In this document: positions 1-8,377 of the stretch, one piece after another
How positions within the stretch are numbered: the first letter of the stretch is position 1
How the letters are laid out: each line of letters opens with the position of its first letter
NCBI GenBank assembly: GCA_963835595.1
Contig: CAWIGL010000002.1
Coordinates: 620,001 to 684,000, forward strand
DNA: 64,000 bases
DNA from: CAWEPK01 sp963835595
Lineage (GTDB): Bacteria; Desulfobacterota; Syntrophorhabdia; Syntrophorhabdales; WCHB1-27
Direction: 5' to 3'
Notes under the pieces: model-generated
Databases searched by the model: none
The model's input: only the letters and a program-made list of their open reading frames with translations
What the model was told of the DNA's origin: nothing
Position numbers and translations under genes: made by a program

Positions 1-2181
1 GTGGCTCCCCCGCTTGTGCTTGCGGGAAGATTTCTTTCCGTCTCCGTCGCCATAGTAAGAGTAATAATGGTAGTAATAATGATAATAGTGTGAGTAGTAG
101 TAGTTTTCCCTGCCGATATCTATGTTGTTCAGAACAGCGCCTATTACGTTCGCGTCCACGTCTTTCATAACCTTCGACCCGTACATGGCCGTTTCCTTTG
201 TCGTCGTCCCCCCGTGCACCACGTAGATGACGCTGTCCACGAACCTGCTCAAAACCACCGCATCGGTAACGGAGCTTACAGGGGGTGTGTCGATGACTAC
301 CTTGTCGTACCTGCCCTTGACCTGCTCCATGAACTCGGCCATCTTCTTCGAACCCAGGACCTCGGCAGGGTTCGGCGGAACGGGTCCGCATGTCAGGACG
401 TCGAGGTTTTCGTGCAGGACGGAGTGATAGATGGGCGGCTCCTCTCCCATTATCACGTTGCTCAGCCCTTTCCGGTTATCGAGATCGAAGAGCTTATGGA
501 GCTGAGGTTTCCGCATGTCTGCGTCCATAAGCAGCACGGATTCCCCGGCGTAGGCGATGACGAGGGCAAGGTTGGCGGTGATGAAGGTTTTGCCTTCTTT
601 GGGAATGAAGCTGGTGACGAGGATCGTTTTGGGTGGTTTGTCTGGAGAAGAGAAGAGGACCGCCGTGCGAAGGCTCCTGAAACCCTCCGCCACGGTCGAC
701 TTCGGCTTATGATAAACGATGATCTCCGGACTCCTTACGTCTTGCCCTATCTCTTCAGGAAAGTTCACGGTAGGGATGAGAGCCAGGCACGGCGCCTCGG
801 TATATTTCTGAATGTCGTCAGGGGTCTTGATCGTGTTATCGAGGTACTCGAAGAAGAACGCAAGGCCGCAGCCCATGAAGAGGCCGACCACTATGGATAG
901 CAGTATATTCTGAACCGGCTTCGGCCGCGCAGGCGATCTCGGGACCTCCGCCCGGTCGACTATCCGCACGTTGGTAGTGCCCAATTCGCTCGCAACGCTC
1001 GTCTCTTTCAGCCTCTTCAAAAGGTTCTCGTAGAGCTCCCTGTTCTTCTCGACCTCCCTCAACAGGACGCTGTACTGTATCGACCGCTCGCTCAGCTTCT
1101 GGGTCTCCGCCTTCTGCCCCTCCACGGCAGCGCGCGCGTTGGCTTCTCGCGCCCTGGCAATAGCCAGCTCGTTCTTGATGGACGTAAGGACGTTCTGGGA
1201 CTCCTGCCTGATTTTCTGACGGTTTGCCTCTAATTCGGACCGCAACTGTACCATCTTGGGATGTTTTTCGCCGAACTTCTGGGAAAGCTCCGACATCTGC
1301 GTCACCAGACGCGCCTCGTTCTCCTTGAGCCGCATGATGAGGTAATTGTCCATCACCTGGGGAATAGACTCGAGGGGAGCGCCCTTTGCGAGGAGATCCT
1401 GCACCTCCTTATAGCGCGCCTCGACCTCGACCCTTTTTGACTGCTCGTCGACCAGCCTGCCCGTCAGGCCGCCCAGCTTCTGCATTGCTATATTCTCTTT
1501 CTCTTTCTCGCCCGGGACTTGGGTTAGCTGGACGATACCGTACCGCTCCTTATAGTTCTGCAGGGCCTGCTCCGATTCCTCCAGCGTCTTCTTTTGCTCC
1601 TCTATCTGCTTAGTGAGGAAGTCCTTAGCCTCGTTGGAGGTTTCGCTCTTCCATCCCATGTTTTGCTCTATGAATCCCTTTGCAACCATATTGGCGATAT
1701 CAGCGGAAAGCTGCCGGTCGGTGCTGTCAAAGCTTATATCGACAAGGCGGCTGTTCCTGATCGGGTCTATTTTCAGAGTCTTAACAAACTTCGTCACGAG
1801 AGCGGCTTCCCTCTCCGATCTTGTTAGCGTCGGGCCTCTCTTCGATTTCTTCGGATTGAAGACAGGGTTCTCCGATAGATTGAGCGCCTGGATCACGCGA
1901 AGGGCGAGTGAGCGGCTCTGCAGTATCTTGTACTGCGTCTGGTAAAAATCGGTGCTGACCATATCGATCGGTAGAAGCTCCTGCATGTTGAGGACCTTCG
2001 GCGCCTCCCTCTCGATAAGGATCCTTGTCGTCGCCCTGTAAACGGGCGTCATTACGAAGGATGCTATGGCCACGGTACCCACGATGATTATGAAGCAGAC
2101 CGCCGCTATACGGCGCCATTTGTAGAGCGTGCGGAGATAATCGTAGATGTGGGTTTCCTGGGTCTGACCTGGGATACTCAT
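1..2181 (-). CDS. Wzc/ExoP-type polysaccharide chain-length regulator and tyrosine autokinase (3' end outside window)
   Basis: Inner-membrane protein expected to control exopolysaccharide chain length and export, with a cytoplasmic bacterial tyrosine-kinase domain. 727 codons are visible without a stop; the gene continues past the left edge. Seen in the translation: an N-terminal Wzz-like region with a membrane helix at about residues 25-45, a long charged periplasmic coiled-coil region, a second helix at about 425-445 (NILLSIVVGLFMG), Walker A FIPKEGKT at 525-532, Walker A' LLMDADMRKPQ at 550-560, and Walker B VVIDTPP at 628-634. From residue 694 the tail carries twelve tyrosines interspersed with histidines, the family's autophosphorylation cluster, then a Lys/Arg-rich end. 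It lies directly downstream of the export protein on the same strand, as in wza-wzc operons. Confidence 0.93.
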   Translation of the reverse strand, partial: MSIPGQTQETHIYDYLRTLYKWRRIAAVCFIIIVGTVAIASFVMTPVYRATTRILIEREAPKVLNMQELLPIDMVSTDFYQTQYKILQSRSLALRVIQALNLSENPVFNPKKSKRGPTLTRSEREAALVTKFVKTLKIDPIRNSRLVDISFDSTDRQLSADIANMVAKGFIEQNMGWKSETSNEAKDFLTKQIEEQKKTLEESEQALQNYKERYGIVQLTQVPGEKEKENIAMQKLGGLTGRLVDEQSKRVEVEARYKEVQDLLAKGAPLESIPQVMDNYLIMRLKENEARLVTQMSELSQKFGEKHPKMVQLRSELEANRQKIRQESQNVLTSIKNELAIARAREANARAAVEGQKAETQKLSERSIQYSVLLREVEKNRELYENLLKRLKETSVASELGTTNVRIVDRAEVPRSPARPKPVQNILLSIVVGLFMGCGLAFFFEYLDNTIKTPDDIQKYTEAPCLALIPTVNFPEEIGQDVRSPEIIVYHKPKSTVAEGFRSLRTAVLFSSPDKPPKTILVTSFIPKEGKTFITANLALVIAYAGESVLLMDADMRKPQLHKLFDLDNRKGLSNVIMGEEPPIYHSVLHENLDVLTCGPVPPNPAEVLGSKKMAEFMEQVKGRYDKVVIDTPPVSSVTDAVVLSRFVDSVIYVVHGGTTTKETAMYGSKVMKDVDANVIGAVLNNIDIGRENYYYSHYYHYYYHYYSYYGDGDGKKSSRKHKRGSH

Positions 2182-2236
2182 TTAAATTGAACCTCCGATT
2201 GATCTTTAGACGTTCGGTTCAAGGATATGATCGCAG

Positions 2237-3211
2237 TTAATATTCGATTGGGGAGATAGGCCGGGCGTCAGATATCGGCCGGTCTGTTACCAGAAGCTCT
2301 CCGGCACGACAATAGTATCGCCCGCCTCGATGAGATTGTCCATCGGGAGATGGAGTATCCACTTTCTTGCCCTCTTTTTCCCTGACCGTCTTCACCTTTT
2401 TCTTTGCCGCCTTTTCCGTGAAGCCGCCCGCCGTGCTGACTGCGTTCAGTACGGTCATCCCCTTCATGAAAGTGTATTGACCGGGTCGCTTAACCTCCCC
2501 CGTAACATAGAACACCTTGATCTTGGGTACAAATATCGTGTCGAGGTTGAGGACTTCTATGTTCTGATTCCTCTCGCCTTCAAGGACATTCCTCAGGTTG
2601 ACCTTGAGGAGCTCCGAGGGGTCGGCCTCGTCGGGCAGAAGCGGTGTCTTCGGCACATGGTTCTTCTTCGGCCGAACGATCATGACCTCGTTGTCCGCCT
2701 CCGGTTTCACACCGCCGGCCATGGCTATCGCCTCGACAAGGAACGTTTTTTTCGTAAGAGGATAGGCGCCCGGCGAATTGACCTCCCCTATGACGAAGAT
2801 CTTCTGACTCCTGTATTCCGTCACCTGGACGCTCACCTGGGGGTCCACAATGTACCCATCCGCGAGCATCTCCTTCAATCTCTTCTCCAGTTGAAGCTGG
2901 CTCAAGCCCGTAACCTGCAGATCTCCGATGAGTGGAAAGCTTATCTTGCCCTCCAGGTTGATGCGCTCTTTCCTCGAAAGATCGGGATGGTCCCAGACGG
3001 TGATGGAGATTTCGTCTTCCGGGCCGAGCACGTAATCGGTCTGGGCAAACAGCGCGGAGGGACCGCGCAGAAAACAAAAGAGCAGAAAAACTGCAAAGGC
3101 AAGACGCCCATAAGCGAAGCGGGGCGCGCCGCGGGCCGCCAGGCTCATGTCAGCTAGGACCCGGCCTCTGTCGCACGGGCATAACGATATCGTCCGTTCA
3201 TCTTTCTTCAT
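2237..3211 (-). CDS. SLBB-domain polysaccharide export protein (Wza-like), apparent frameshift near the C-terminus
   Basis: Outer-membrane/periplasmic export protein of the Wza/polysaccharide biosynthesis-export family. A signal-peptide-like segment (AFAVFLLFCFLRGPSALFA) precedes YVLGPEDEISITVWDHPDLS, the usual start of the export domain, followed by two SLBB-type segments (IFVIGEVNSPGAYPL and VFYVTGEVKRPGQYTFMKG). An alternative start is the Met at residue 22. The reading frame ends in an atypical tail (GQSHRGGRYYCRAG). Shifting frame at about 2344-2352 instead gives MDNLIEAGDTIVVPESFW and a stop at 2287, the normal family ending. One extra base is therefore likely, either a real mutation or a sequencing error. 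It sits between the beta-barrel gene and the kinase gene, all leftward. Confidence 0.88.
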   Translation of the reverse strand: MKKDERTISLCPCDRGRVLADMSLAARGAPRFAYGRLAFAVFLLFCFLRGPSALFAQTDYVLGPEDEISITVWDHPDLSRKERINLEGKISFPLIGDLQVTGLSQLQLEKRLKEMLADGYIVDPQVSVQVTEYRSQKIFVIGEVNSPGAYPLTKKTFLVEAIAMAGGVKPEADNEVMIVRPKKNHVPKTPLLPDEADPSELLKVNLRNVLEGERNQNIEVLNLDTIFVPKIKVFYVTGEVKRPGQYTFMKGMTVLNAVSTAGGFTEKAAKKKVKTVREKEGKKVDTPSPDGQSHRGGRYYCRAGELLVTDRPISDARPISPIEY

Positions 3212-3267
3212 AAACCTACTCGCTTGTTGTAATGCGTGAGCCGTGACCGGACACCGCTCCCGTTGCG

Positions 3268-4455
3268 CTATAGGGCAAGGACAATCCTGAAAATTATGCG
3301 GTTGTCGGTAAAGGAGTAAAGGTTAAAGTTGGAATTCCTTTCGATGTATTGGTACTCGAGCCTCAACTGCAGCCATTTCTGGATGTTGTAAAAACCGGCC
3401 GCGCCAAAGGTCCATGTCGTGTCGTAACGCTTCTTTTCCTGGCCCGTCACCGGGTCTACCAGGAAATCGATGTAGTTCCCGTTCCTGTACGTCACCGATG
3501 CCAGGGCCCCGATCTTCCCCGTGAAGTATTGCTGCAGAGTAAGGCTGGCAAGTGTGTTGACGTAGGACGCGTTGCCGACATCGAGATCATCAGCGAACAT
3601 CCTGGAGGCGTCCAGGGTAAGGCTCGTCTTCGGGCTGAAATTATCGACGACCTGGATGGCCATAATCCAGTTGTGAGGACTGTTATCCCTGCCCGGAATG
3701 GCAGTATCGAATTTTTTCCAGCCGAAGCCCCCTTTCAGGCTCCCCTTAATATTCCCGGAAGGGTCGAAGGCGATGCCTCCGTAAACGTACTGGTCCTTAT
3801 GGTTTGAGGTGGTGGCGCTGCTCGTAACGAAATCCTTCACCGCGTAGTCATACTCGACCAATCCCGACACGCGCGGCAGGAACCGGTAGTAAAGGCTGCC
3901 GCCCACGAGGTTGTTCGTATACTCGGCGTACCGGTCGCGAAAGGAATCGAAGGCAAGGTCGTCCCTGTTGTATTTTGCCTCTATCTTCCACCGGTCGGCG
4001 AACGAGTAATCTACCGAGGCCTTGCCGAAGTTCTGGTGGAACCCCCTCTCCCGCGTTATGATGCCTGATTTCTCAATCCAACTCCTTACGAAATCGTCTC
4101 CGAAGTTGAAATGGAGCCCACCCGGCAACGACCAGTTAAGAAGCGCGTTGGCCCTGTGATCCTGATAATTGGCCGACGGGTTCTTGGCGTATTGGAGAAA
4201 ACCGACCTTGTAGTTAGCGGAAAACGAGCTCTGGCCGAAGGCATAACGCATGCCCATACCCGGGGAAATCGTAGTGATAAAGTCGGATTGCGGGTTGTGC
4301 TGCGTCAGAAAGACGTTGCTGCGATAGGTCTCGTAGATGCCAAGCTCCGGCAGGAAGGTGAAGTTTCCGGCTCTGATCTCGGCTCTCGCGGTATTCACGA
4401 ACATGAGAGACAGAGCGCCGAGGAGCAAGCAAAGAATTCTCTTCGTCGTATTCAT
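3268..4455 (-). CDS. Outer-membrane beta-barrel protein of an exopolysaccharide locus
   Basis: Predicted outer-membrane beta-barrel of about 395 residues. A clear signal peptide (MNTTKRILCLLLGALSLMFVNTARA) is followed by alternating amphipathic strands rich in Tyr, Phe and Asn along the whole length, and the chain ends in an aromatic/hydrophobic strand (NRIIFRIVLAL) as expected for barrel insertion. It resembles the BBP2-type porin-like proteins found beside Wza/Wzc genes, so a role in polysaccharide passage or secretion is inferred from context. It lies 56 bases upstream of the export gene on the same strand. The assignment to a precise family was made by eye. Confidence 0.78.
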   Translation of the reverse strand: MNTTKRILCLLLGALSLMFVNTARAEIRAGNFTFLPELGIYETYRSNVFLTQHNPQSDFITTISPGMGMRYAFGQSSFSANYKVGFLQYAKNPSANYQDHRANALLNWSLPGGLHFNFGDDFVRSWIEKSGIITRERGFHQNFGKASVDYSFADRWKIEAKYNRDDLAFDSFRDRYAEYTNNLVGGSLYYRFLPRVSGLVEYDYAVKDFVTSSATTSNHKDQYVYGGIAFDPSGNIKGSLKGGFGWKKFDTAIPGRDNSPHNWIMAIQVVDNFSPKTSLTLDASRMFADDLDVGNASYVNTLASLTLQQYFTGKIGALASVTYRNGNYIDFLVDPVTGQEKKRYDTTWTFGAAGFYNIQKWLQLRLEYQYIERNSNFNLYSFTDNRIIFRIVLAL

Positions 4456-4479
4456 GCTCTCTTCTCCATCCGATAATCT

Positions 4480-5031
4480 CTAGCGGGAGGGGCTGGCCGG
4501 TCCGCCTCCGCTGCCCCCGCCTCCGACACTACCCGGCCCGCCTGCCGGCGCCCCACCCGGCGCCCCTCCCGCCACAGGTCCCGCGGGCGTCGCTGCCGCT
4601 ATCGCCGCATTGACAACCGTAGCCGGCACGCCATCGGCAATCGCCGCCGCCTGCACAGCAGTGGTAGCAGACGGATTGGCGGTCACCGCAGCAGTAATGA
4701 CTGAAGCTGCATTCACCCCCTGCACCCCGAGTACGGCGTTCAATACACTCACCGTGGCCGAAGGACTGAGGCTTATAACGGTCGCAACGATCGTCGCTGC
4801 CTGGGCCGGGCTTACAGTAACAGCCGCCGTCGCTACCGCGACCGGGTCGGCGCCTGCCTGTATGGCCTGCGTAATCGCCTGCTGGATCGTAAGGCCGGCG
4901 TTGAGCGCGTTCGTTATGACCGTGGTAAGGGACAAGTGTGCAGCAACATCCCCGGCAACATCAGCCCGCGCAGCGGTCACCCCGGTCGCAACAACGATAA
5001 AGCATATAATTCCACATAATAGCGCCCTCAT
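4480..5031 (-). CDS. Secreted Ala/Val-rich repetitive protein with Gly-rich tail, function unknown
   Basis: No function recognised. A signal peptide (to about ARA at residues 21-23) is followed by about 120 residues made almost only of Ala, Val, Thr, Ile, Ser and Asn, with recurring units of the form AAVTxxPxxAxxV (for example AAVTVSPAQAATIV and AAVTANPSATTAV). These are separated by helix-forming stretches. The last ~35 residues are Gly/Pro/Ser/Ala-rich and look disordered. The start ATG at 5031 has a GGGGGA Shine-Dalgarno-like stretch. It is the first gene of the leftward exopolysaccharide set and only 24 bases from the beta-barrel gene, so it could be a secreted matrix or envelope protein. 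That role is inference from position. Confidence 0.7.
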   Translation of the reverse strand: MRALLCGIICFIVVATGVTAARADVAGDVAAHLSLTTVITNALNAGLTIQQAITQAIQAGADPVAVATAAVTVSPAQAATIVATVISLSPSATVSVLNAVLGVQGVNAASVITAAVTANPSATTAVQAAAIADGVPATVVNAAIAAATPAGPVAGGAPGGAPAGGPGSVGGGGSGGGPASPSR

Positions 5032-5750
5032 GACATCCCCCTGCTTTACTTTGTCTTTGAAGATGCACGCAAAAACGACAGCCCTAACCGCTGCACGACA
5101 TTGCGCCAGTTTTAATGCTAAGCGATTATTAATCTGTTGTAAAGAAAATTCGTTAAAATGGTTCGAGGAGATGCGCAGACGGAGACCCTATCACGACATC
5201 CTTAGTTCTAAGACCTTTCGCCAAGAAAAGGGAATCTCCCGGAAAGCAATTCTAAAAAAGGTTTACGAAAAAAGGCAATGCTACCGCCATCCTTACCGTT
5301 GAAGGGTCTCCTCGCCCCCGCTTTTCTTATTGTTGCAGACCATAGTTGCTTGTTGCTGTTTAATGCTTTTTAACGCCTTACGATGTAAAACAAACGTTAT
5401 TAAACACTAAAGTGTTTGAAAATGCAAGAAAAAAAATATTCTACCCCCTTTTGTAATATAAAGTCTGACGCCAACCTCCTCCAGAAATATTACAGAAATG
5501 TTATCGTCACCTCGCCAAAAACCATAAGCTCAGTTCACTCAAATTTGCAACTCTTTCCGAAAACAGTTTGTCCCCCCATCCGTATGAGCAGGATGGATAT
5601 CGAGAATAGGTATTCAGAGACAAAAATTCCAAACTACTTGTAATGCTTATGGATACCGGACATTCCTTCTGCCGCCGCTCTTTGAAGCGCGGACCGCCAG
5701 CGGACTGACGCCTGGCCGTAAAAGGGTACGTCTGGGCATGTTTGACCGCA
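5032..5750. other. A/T-rich intergenic region without a convincing gene
   Basis: About 700 bases between the secreted Ala/Val protein (reading left) and the end of the Tat-exported protein gene. The stretch is clearly more A/T-rich than its surroundings. It contains a 75-codon open frame at 5416-5643 with no ribosome-binding site and no recognisable protein character, which I do not call a gene. The only structured element seen is the palindrome at 5402-5417. It probably holds the promoter of the leftward exopolysaccharide operon. Confidence 0.6.
5402..5417. promoter_or_regulatory. Perfect 7-bp inverted repeat (AAACACT-AA-AGTGTTT), possible operator
   Basis: AAACACT at 5402-5408 and its complement AGTGTTT at 5411-5417 are separated by two bases, in the A/T-rich gap upstream of the leftward exopolysaccharide genes. 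The size and symmetry suit a dimeric regulator binding site. No regulator is encoded next to it, so the role is a guess. Confidence 0.3.
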
Positions 5751-6851
5751 TTATCCGAAAATCTGTTCCCCCCTGCCCCTTTCTCTGCTCATCGCGAGCT
5801 TTTGAGCCGCCCTGTGATACATCACGGCCATGCTTGCATGACACTGCTGGTCTGAAATCTTTAGTATGTTCCTGGGATAACTATGGTCTTGCCTGTTCAC
5901 CTCTTCGGACAACCTGATAATCCCTTCCTTGATCTGTTTCAGGGCGCTCATATGGGAGAAGTTGGAGGAGCTTCCGTAATAGGCGTCGGCATAATTGATC
6001 CGCTCCAGAACGAGGCGCTCCGCCTGGTGGTAGGTAAGTCTCCGGGTCCTCAGGTAGCCAACGAGGTCATCTACGCTCACGAGAGGTCTCTCCTCATCAA
6101 CCCTGTAACCGAACTGGGCAAGGAAAGGTATCAGCTCGTCCCTGGTCTTGTGCACGATGTGTGCGATCTCGTGAATGGTCAACTCTTCTACCAGCCGCTC
6201 TTCCAGACCGGGGGCCTGCGCGCCGTAGAGATCATGTATCCATCCCTGGGGGATGGCGATCACCCAACCGGGCTTCGACGAGCCTTGGGGGGCGAGGTTG
6301 TAGGGCAGGGCAACCGGGGGGGCGCTAACGGTCGAAAATATCTCTTCTCCGAGAAGCACCCTCTCGTAATCATCGAGAGCCATGCCGAAGAGCTTATTCC
6401 TTTTGCTTCCCTCTACTACGTAACCGTCGAAGACATCCCTTTTTGCAATATTGAAAAGCTTTACTGCCGGCACAACTACGGGGGCTTCGATGTAAAAGTA
6501 CGTGAGGAACATGCCCTTGGACATGAGACAGCGATTTACATTCTGAAGGGGCGATACGTCTTCCTCCCTGATGCCATAGTCCCCCAGGGCCGCGAGGGCC
6601 GCCTTTGCCTTTTGTGCGTCGTATTTCACGTAGCAACGGGTGACGTACTCCTTGAGCTGGGCTACCAGGCCCTTCCACCTGGGGTCGATCTTCGGCCCGA
6701 ATAAAGAGAAAGCGTCGGCAGTAGAAGGCTTCAGCGCGCAGGCGCCGGAGCCTACGGCAAGCACACCGGCGACCTGGGCGAACCTCTTGAAGAAAGTCCT
6801 CCTGTCCACCTGCCTGGGCGACTGCAAGGCCGCAGCTACGGTATCTTCCAT
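5751..6851 (-). CDS. Tat-exported protein with HEIAH putative zinc-protease motif
   Basis: 366-residue protein with a twin-arginine signal (DRRTFFKRF, Arg-Arg at 17-18, then a hydrophobic stretch to about residue 47), so it is expected to be exported folded, perhaps with a bound cofactor. Residues 227-231 read HEIAH inside TIHEIAHIVHKTRDE, the HExxH signature of zinc metalloproteases. The upstream part contains PGWVIAIPQGWIHDLYG. A third metal ligand was not identified with certainty; ERINYADAYYG downstream supplies candidates. The ATG at 6851 follows GAGGACTATCG, a fair ribosome-binding site. It stands alone, with about 190 bases to the next gene. No family name is recognised, and protease activity is inferred from the motif only. 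Confidence 0.72.
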   Translation of the reverse strand: MEDTVAAALQSPRQVDRRTFFKRFAQVAGVLAVGSGACALKPSTADAFSLFGPKIDPRWKGLVAQLKEYVTRCYVKYDAQKAKAALAALGDYGIREEDVSPLQNVNRCLMSKGMFLTYFYIEAPVVVPAVKLFNIAKRDVFDGYVVEGSKRNKLFGMALDDYERVLLGEEIFSTVSAPPVALPYNLAPQGSSKPGWVIAIPQGWIHDLYGAQAPGLEERLVEELTIHEIAHIVHKTRDELIPFLAQFGYRVDEERPLVSVDDLVGYLRTRRLTYHQAERLVLERINYADAYYGSSSNFSHMSALKQIKEGIIRLSEEVNRQDHSYPRNILKISDQQCHASMAVMYHRAAQKLAMSRERGRGEQIFG

Positions 6852-7040
6852 CGATAGTCCTCATAGTTTTATCGTATAAAGAAGACTTCGGTTAAGCCGG
6901 TCCTTGCACAAGCCGCACGGGCCGTGACCGGCGTAAGCCGCCGGGTGGACTGCGCCCTATCGGCGCGCAAAGCGGTTGGAATAAGGCAGGAAGCTCATTG
7001 TTTTCAGAAATCGGACCTTCGGTTTATCCTGTTCCCGATT

Positions 7041-7871
7041 CTAGTGCCGGACGGCGAGGTCGTGGTACATGAAGGCAAGGTATCCGAGCCAAAGGAGGGC
7101 AACGCTGTTGCAGTTGATAAGAAGCTGTTCCTCGAGGGTCCTTATCTCGCCCAGGACCGACTCCTCGGAAACGACGAGGGACGGCTCATTCTTGAGCCGC
7201 TCGCTCAAATCCGTGCGCATAAGACCCCTCAGGTCGGACAGACCGCTGCACGCCTGCAACCCTTCCTCCGATGGGGTCCCGCGCCGTATCGTCTCGTGCC
7301 AGACGTGAAGCCGCCTGACGTCCTCTTTCAGCCCCTCCGTAAGGGAGGCAAGGAATGCATCCGAATACCCTTCGGTATTCAGCCGGGGCACAAGGATCGA
7401 CCGGATACGGGGGATCACTTCGCCTATCTTGACCTTCAGCCGGGCTGATTCTAGGATGATGCCGAGAAGGATCTCGTCCGCAGCTTCGCAACCGGCGTCT
7501 TCGAGGAAGATGTCCGACGTTTCCAGCGACAGAGACACCGGATAAGAATATGAGCCTTTCCCCTTCGACGCCTCCTCGAGGGACAGCCCGCAAAGGAGAA
7601 GGGATTCTTCCTTACTGTATTCCCTCCACATGATCTTCCCACGGTCGAATGTGCTTTCCCCCGACCTGAGCGCCACATTGAGATGGATTCGGTCGCCTGC
7701 CTTCACGGTTTGCGGCTCGTCGCCTGAAGCGACGATGGCTATTTGCAGCCCCTGGCTGCTCAAGTTTATGAGAGAGTATTCCAAAAGAAAGCCGTTCCAG
7801 GCACCGAAAAGGGGGAGGGTGCTGATATCGATGTCTGTCCGGTAGTGGCAACGCCGGTCTTCGCTCTCCAT
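7041..7871 (-). CDS. PilZ-domain protein (probable c-di-GMP receptor)
   Basis: 276-residue cytoplasmic protein. The N-terminal ~115 residues fit a PilZ domain: the RxxxR element is seen as RCHYR preceded by another Arg (residues 7-11), and the downstream DxSxxG-like element reads NLSSQG. Both line the c-di-GMP pocket in the family. The remainder is helical and charged, without recognised motifs. The ATG at 7871 is preceded by AAGGAGCGAAC, a strong ribosome-binding site. It could regulate the nearby exopolysaccharide or surface functions in response to c-di-GMP; this is inferred from the family and from proximity (about 2 kb), not from an operon. Confidence 0.68.
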   Translation of the reverse strand: MESEDRRCHYRTDIDISTLPLFGAWNGFLLEYSLINLSSQGLQIAIVASGDEPQTVKAGDRIHLNVALRSGESTFDRGKIMWREYSKEESLLLCGLSLEEASKGKGSYSYPVSLSLETSDIFLEDAGCEAADEILLGIILESARLKVKIGEVIPRIRSILVPRLNTEGYSDAFLASLTEGLKEDVRRLHVWHETIRRGTPSEEGLQACSGLSDLRGLMRTDLSERLKNEPSLVVSEESVLGEIRTLEEQLLINCNSVALLWLGYLAFMYHDLAVRH

Positions 7872-8034
7872 GTTCGCTCCTTGCTTTATGATACATGAAG
7901 AAATGGTGCCGGCGCAACTATTTACAGAAAAGCACAGGCTGTGCGTAATTACAGACGTTTTCGGAACCGCTGAGCATTCCCGCGCCAGGCCTATGGTGGC
8001 CCTTCCGGCCTTTGCCGTCTAACCGGGGCCGGCG

Positions 8035-8307
8035 CTATTCCCTTATTCTCGACAGTCTATACGTCACAGACCCGTCGGGACACGTAATGTCGATATAATC
8101 GGCTTTCTCCCACGCCATCTTTTCCGTCCACCGCATGGCGAACGCGGCCGATTGGATGCTGACGAACGCCCGCCCGAAGATCCCCGCCGGCTCAGGAGTC
8201 CTGGCAGTGATTATATAGGTCTCGCCCTTTCTGCATCTCGCCGACCCGTTGCAAACCCCCGATTCGGTGCGGACATCGACGGCGACGCATTTGATCTTAT
8301 AGCTCAT
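8035..8307 (-). CDS. Small protein of unknown function (TIGR04076-like size and Cys pattern)
   Basis: 90-residue protein starting at an ATG with a very strong ribosome-binding site (GGAGGGGAAG just upstream). It contains cysteines at CVAV, VCNGSARC and ITCPDG, and a central Trp/Ala/Met segment (AAFAMRWTEKMAWEKADYI). Size and layout remind me of the short TIGR04076 family, but the match is by eye and weak. It lies 70 bases downstream of the amidohydrolase gene on the same strand and may be the last gene of the leftward catabolic cluster. Confidence 0.6.
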   Translation of the reverse strand: MSYKIKCVAVDVRTESGVCNGSARCRKGETYIITARTPEPAGIFGRAFVSIQSAAFAMRWTEKMAWEKADYIDITCPDGSVTYRLSRIRE

Positions 8308-8377
8308 CTTCCCCTCCGGCTCGTTCCAAAGGCGCCTACGGCCCCGGCGCCAGGCGACCTCGGGGCCTTTTAGGCCG

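Noticed and set aside
5416..5643. 75-codon plus-strand frame in the A/T-rich gap
   Set aside because: No ribosome-binding site and no protein-like pattern; open frames of this size are expected by chance in the region.
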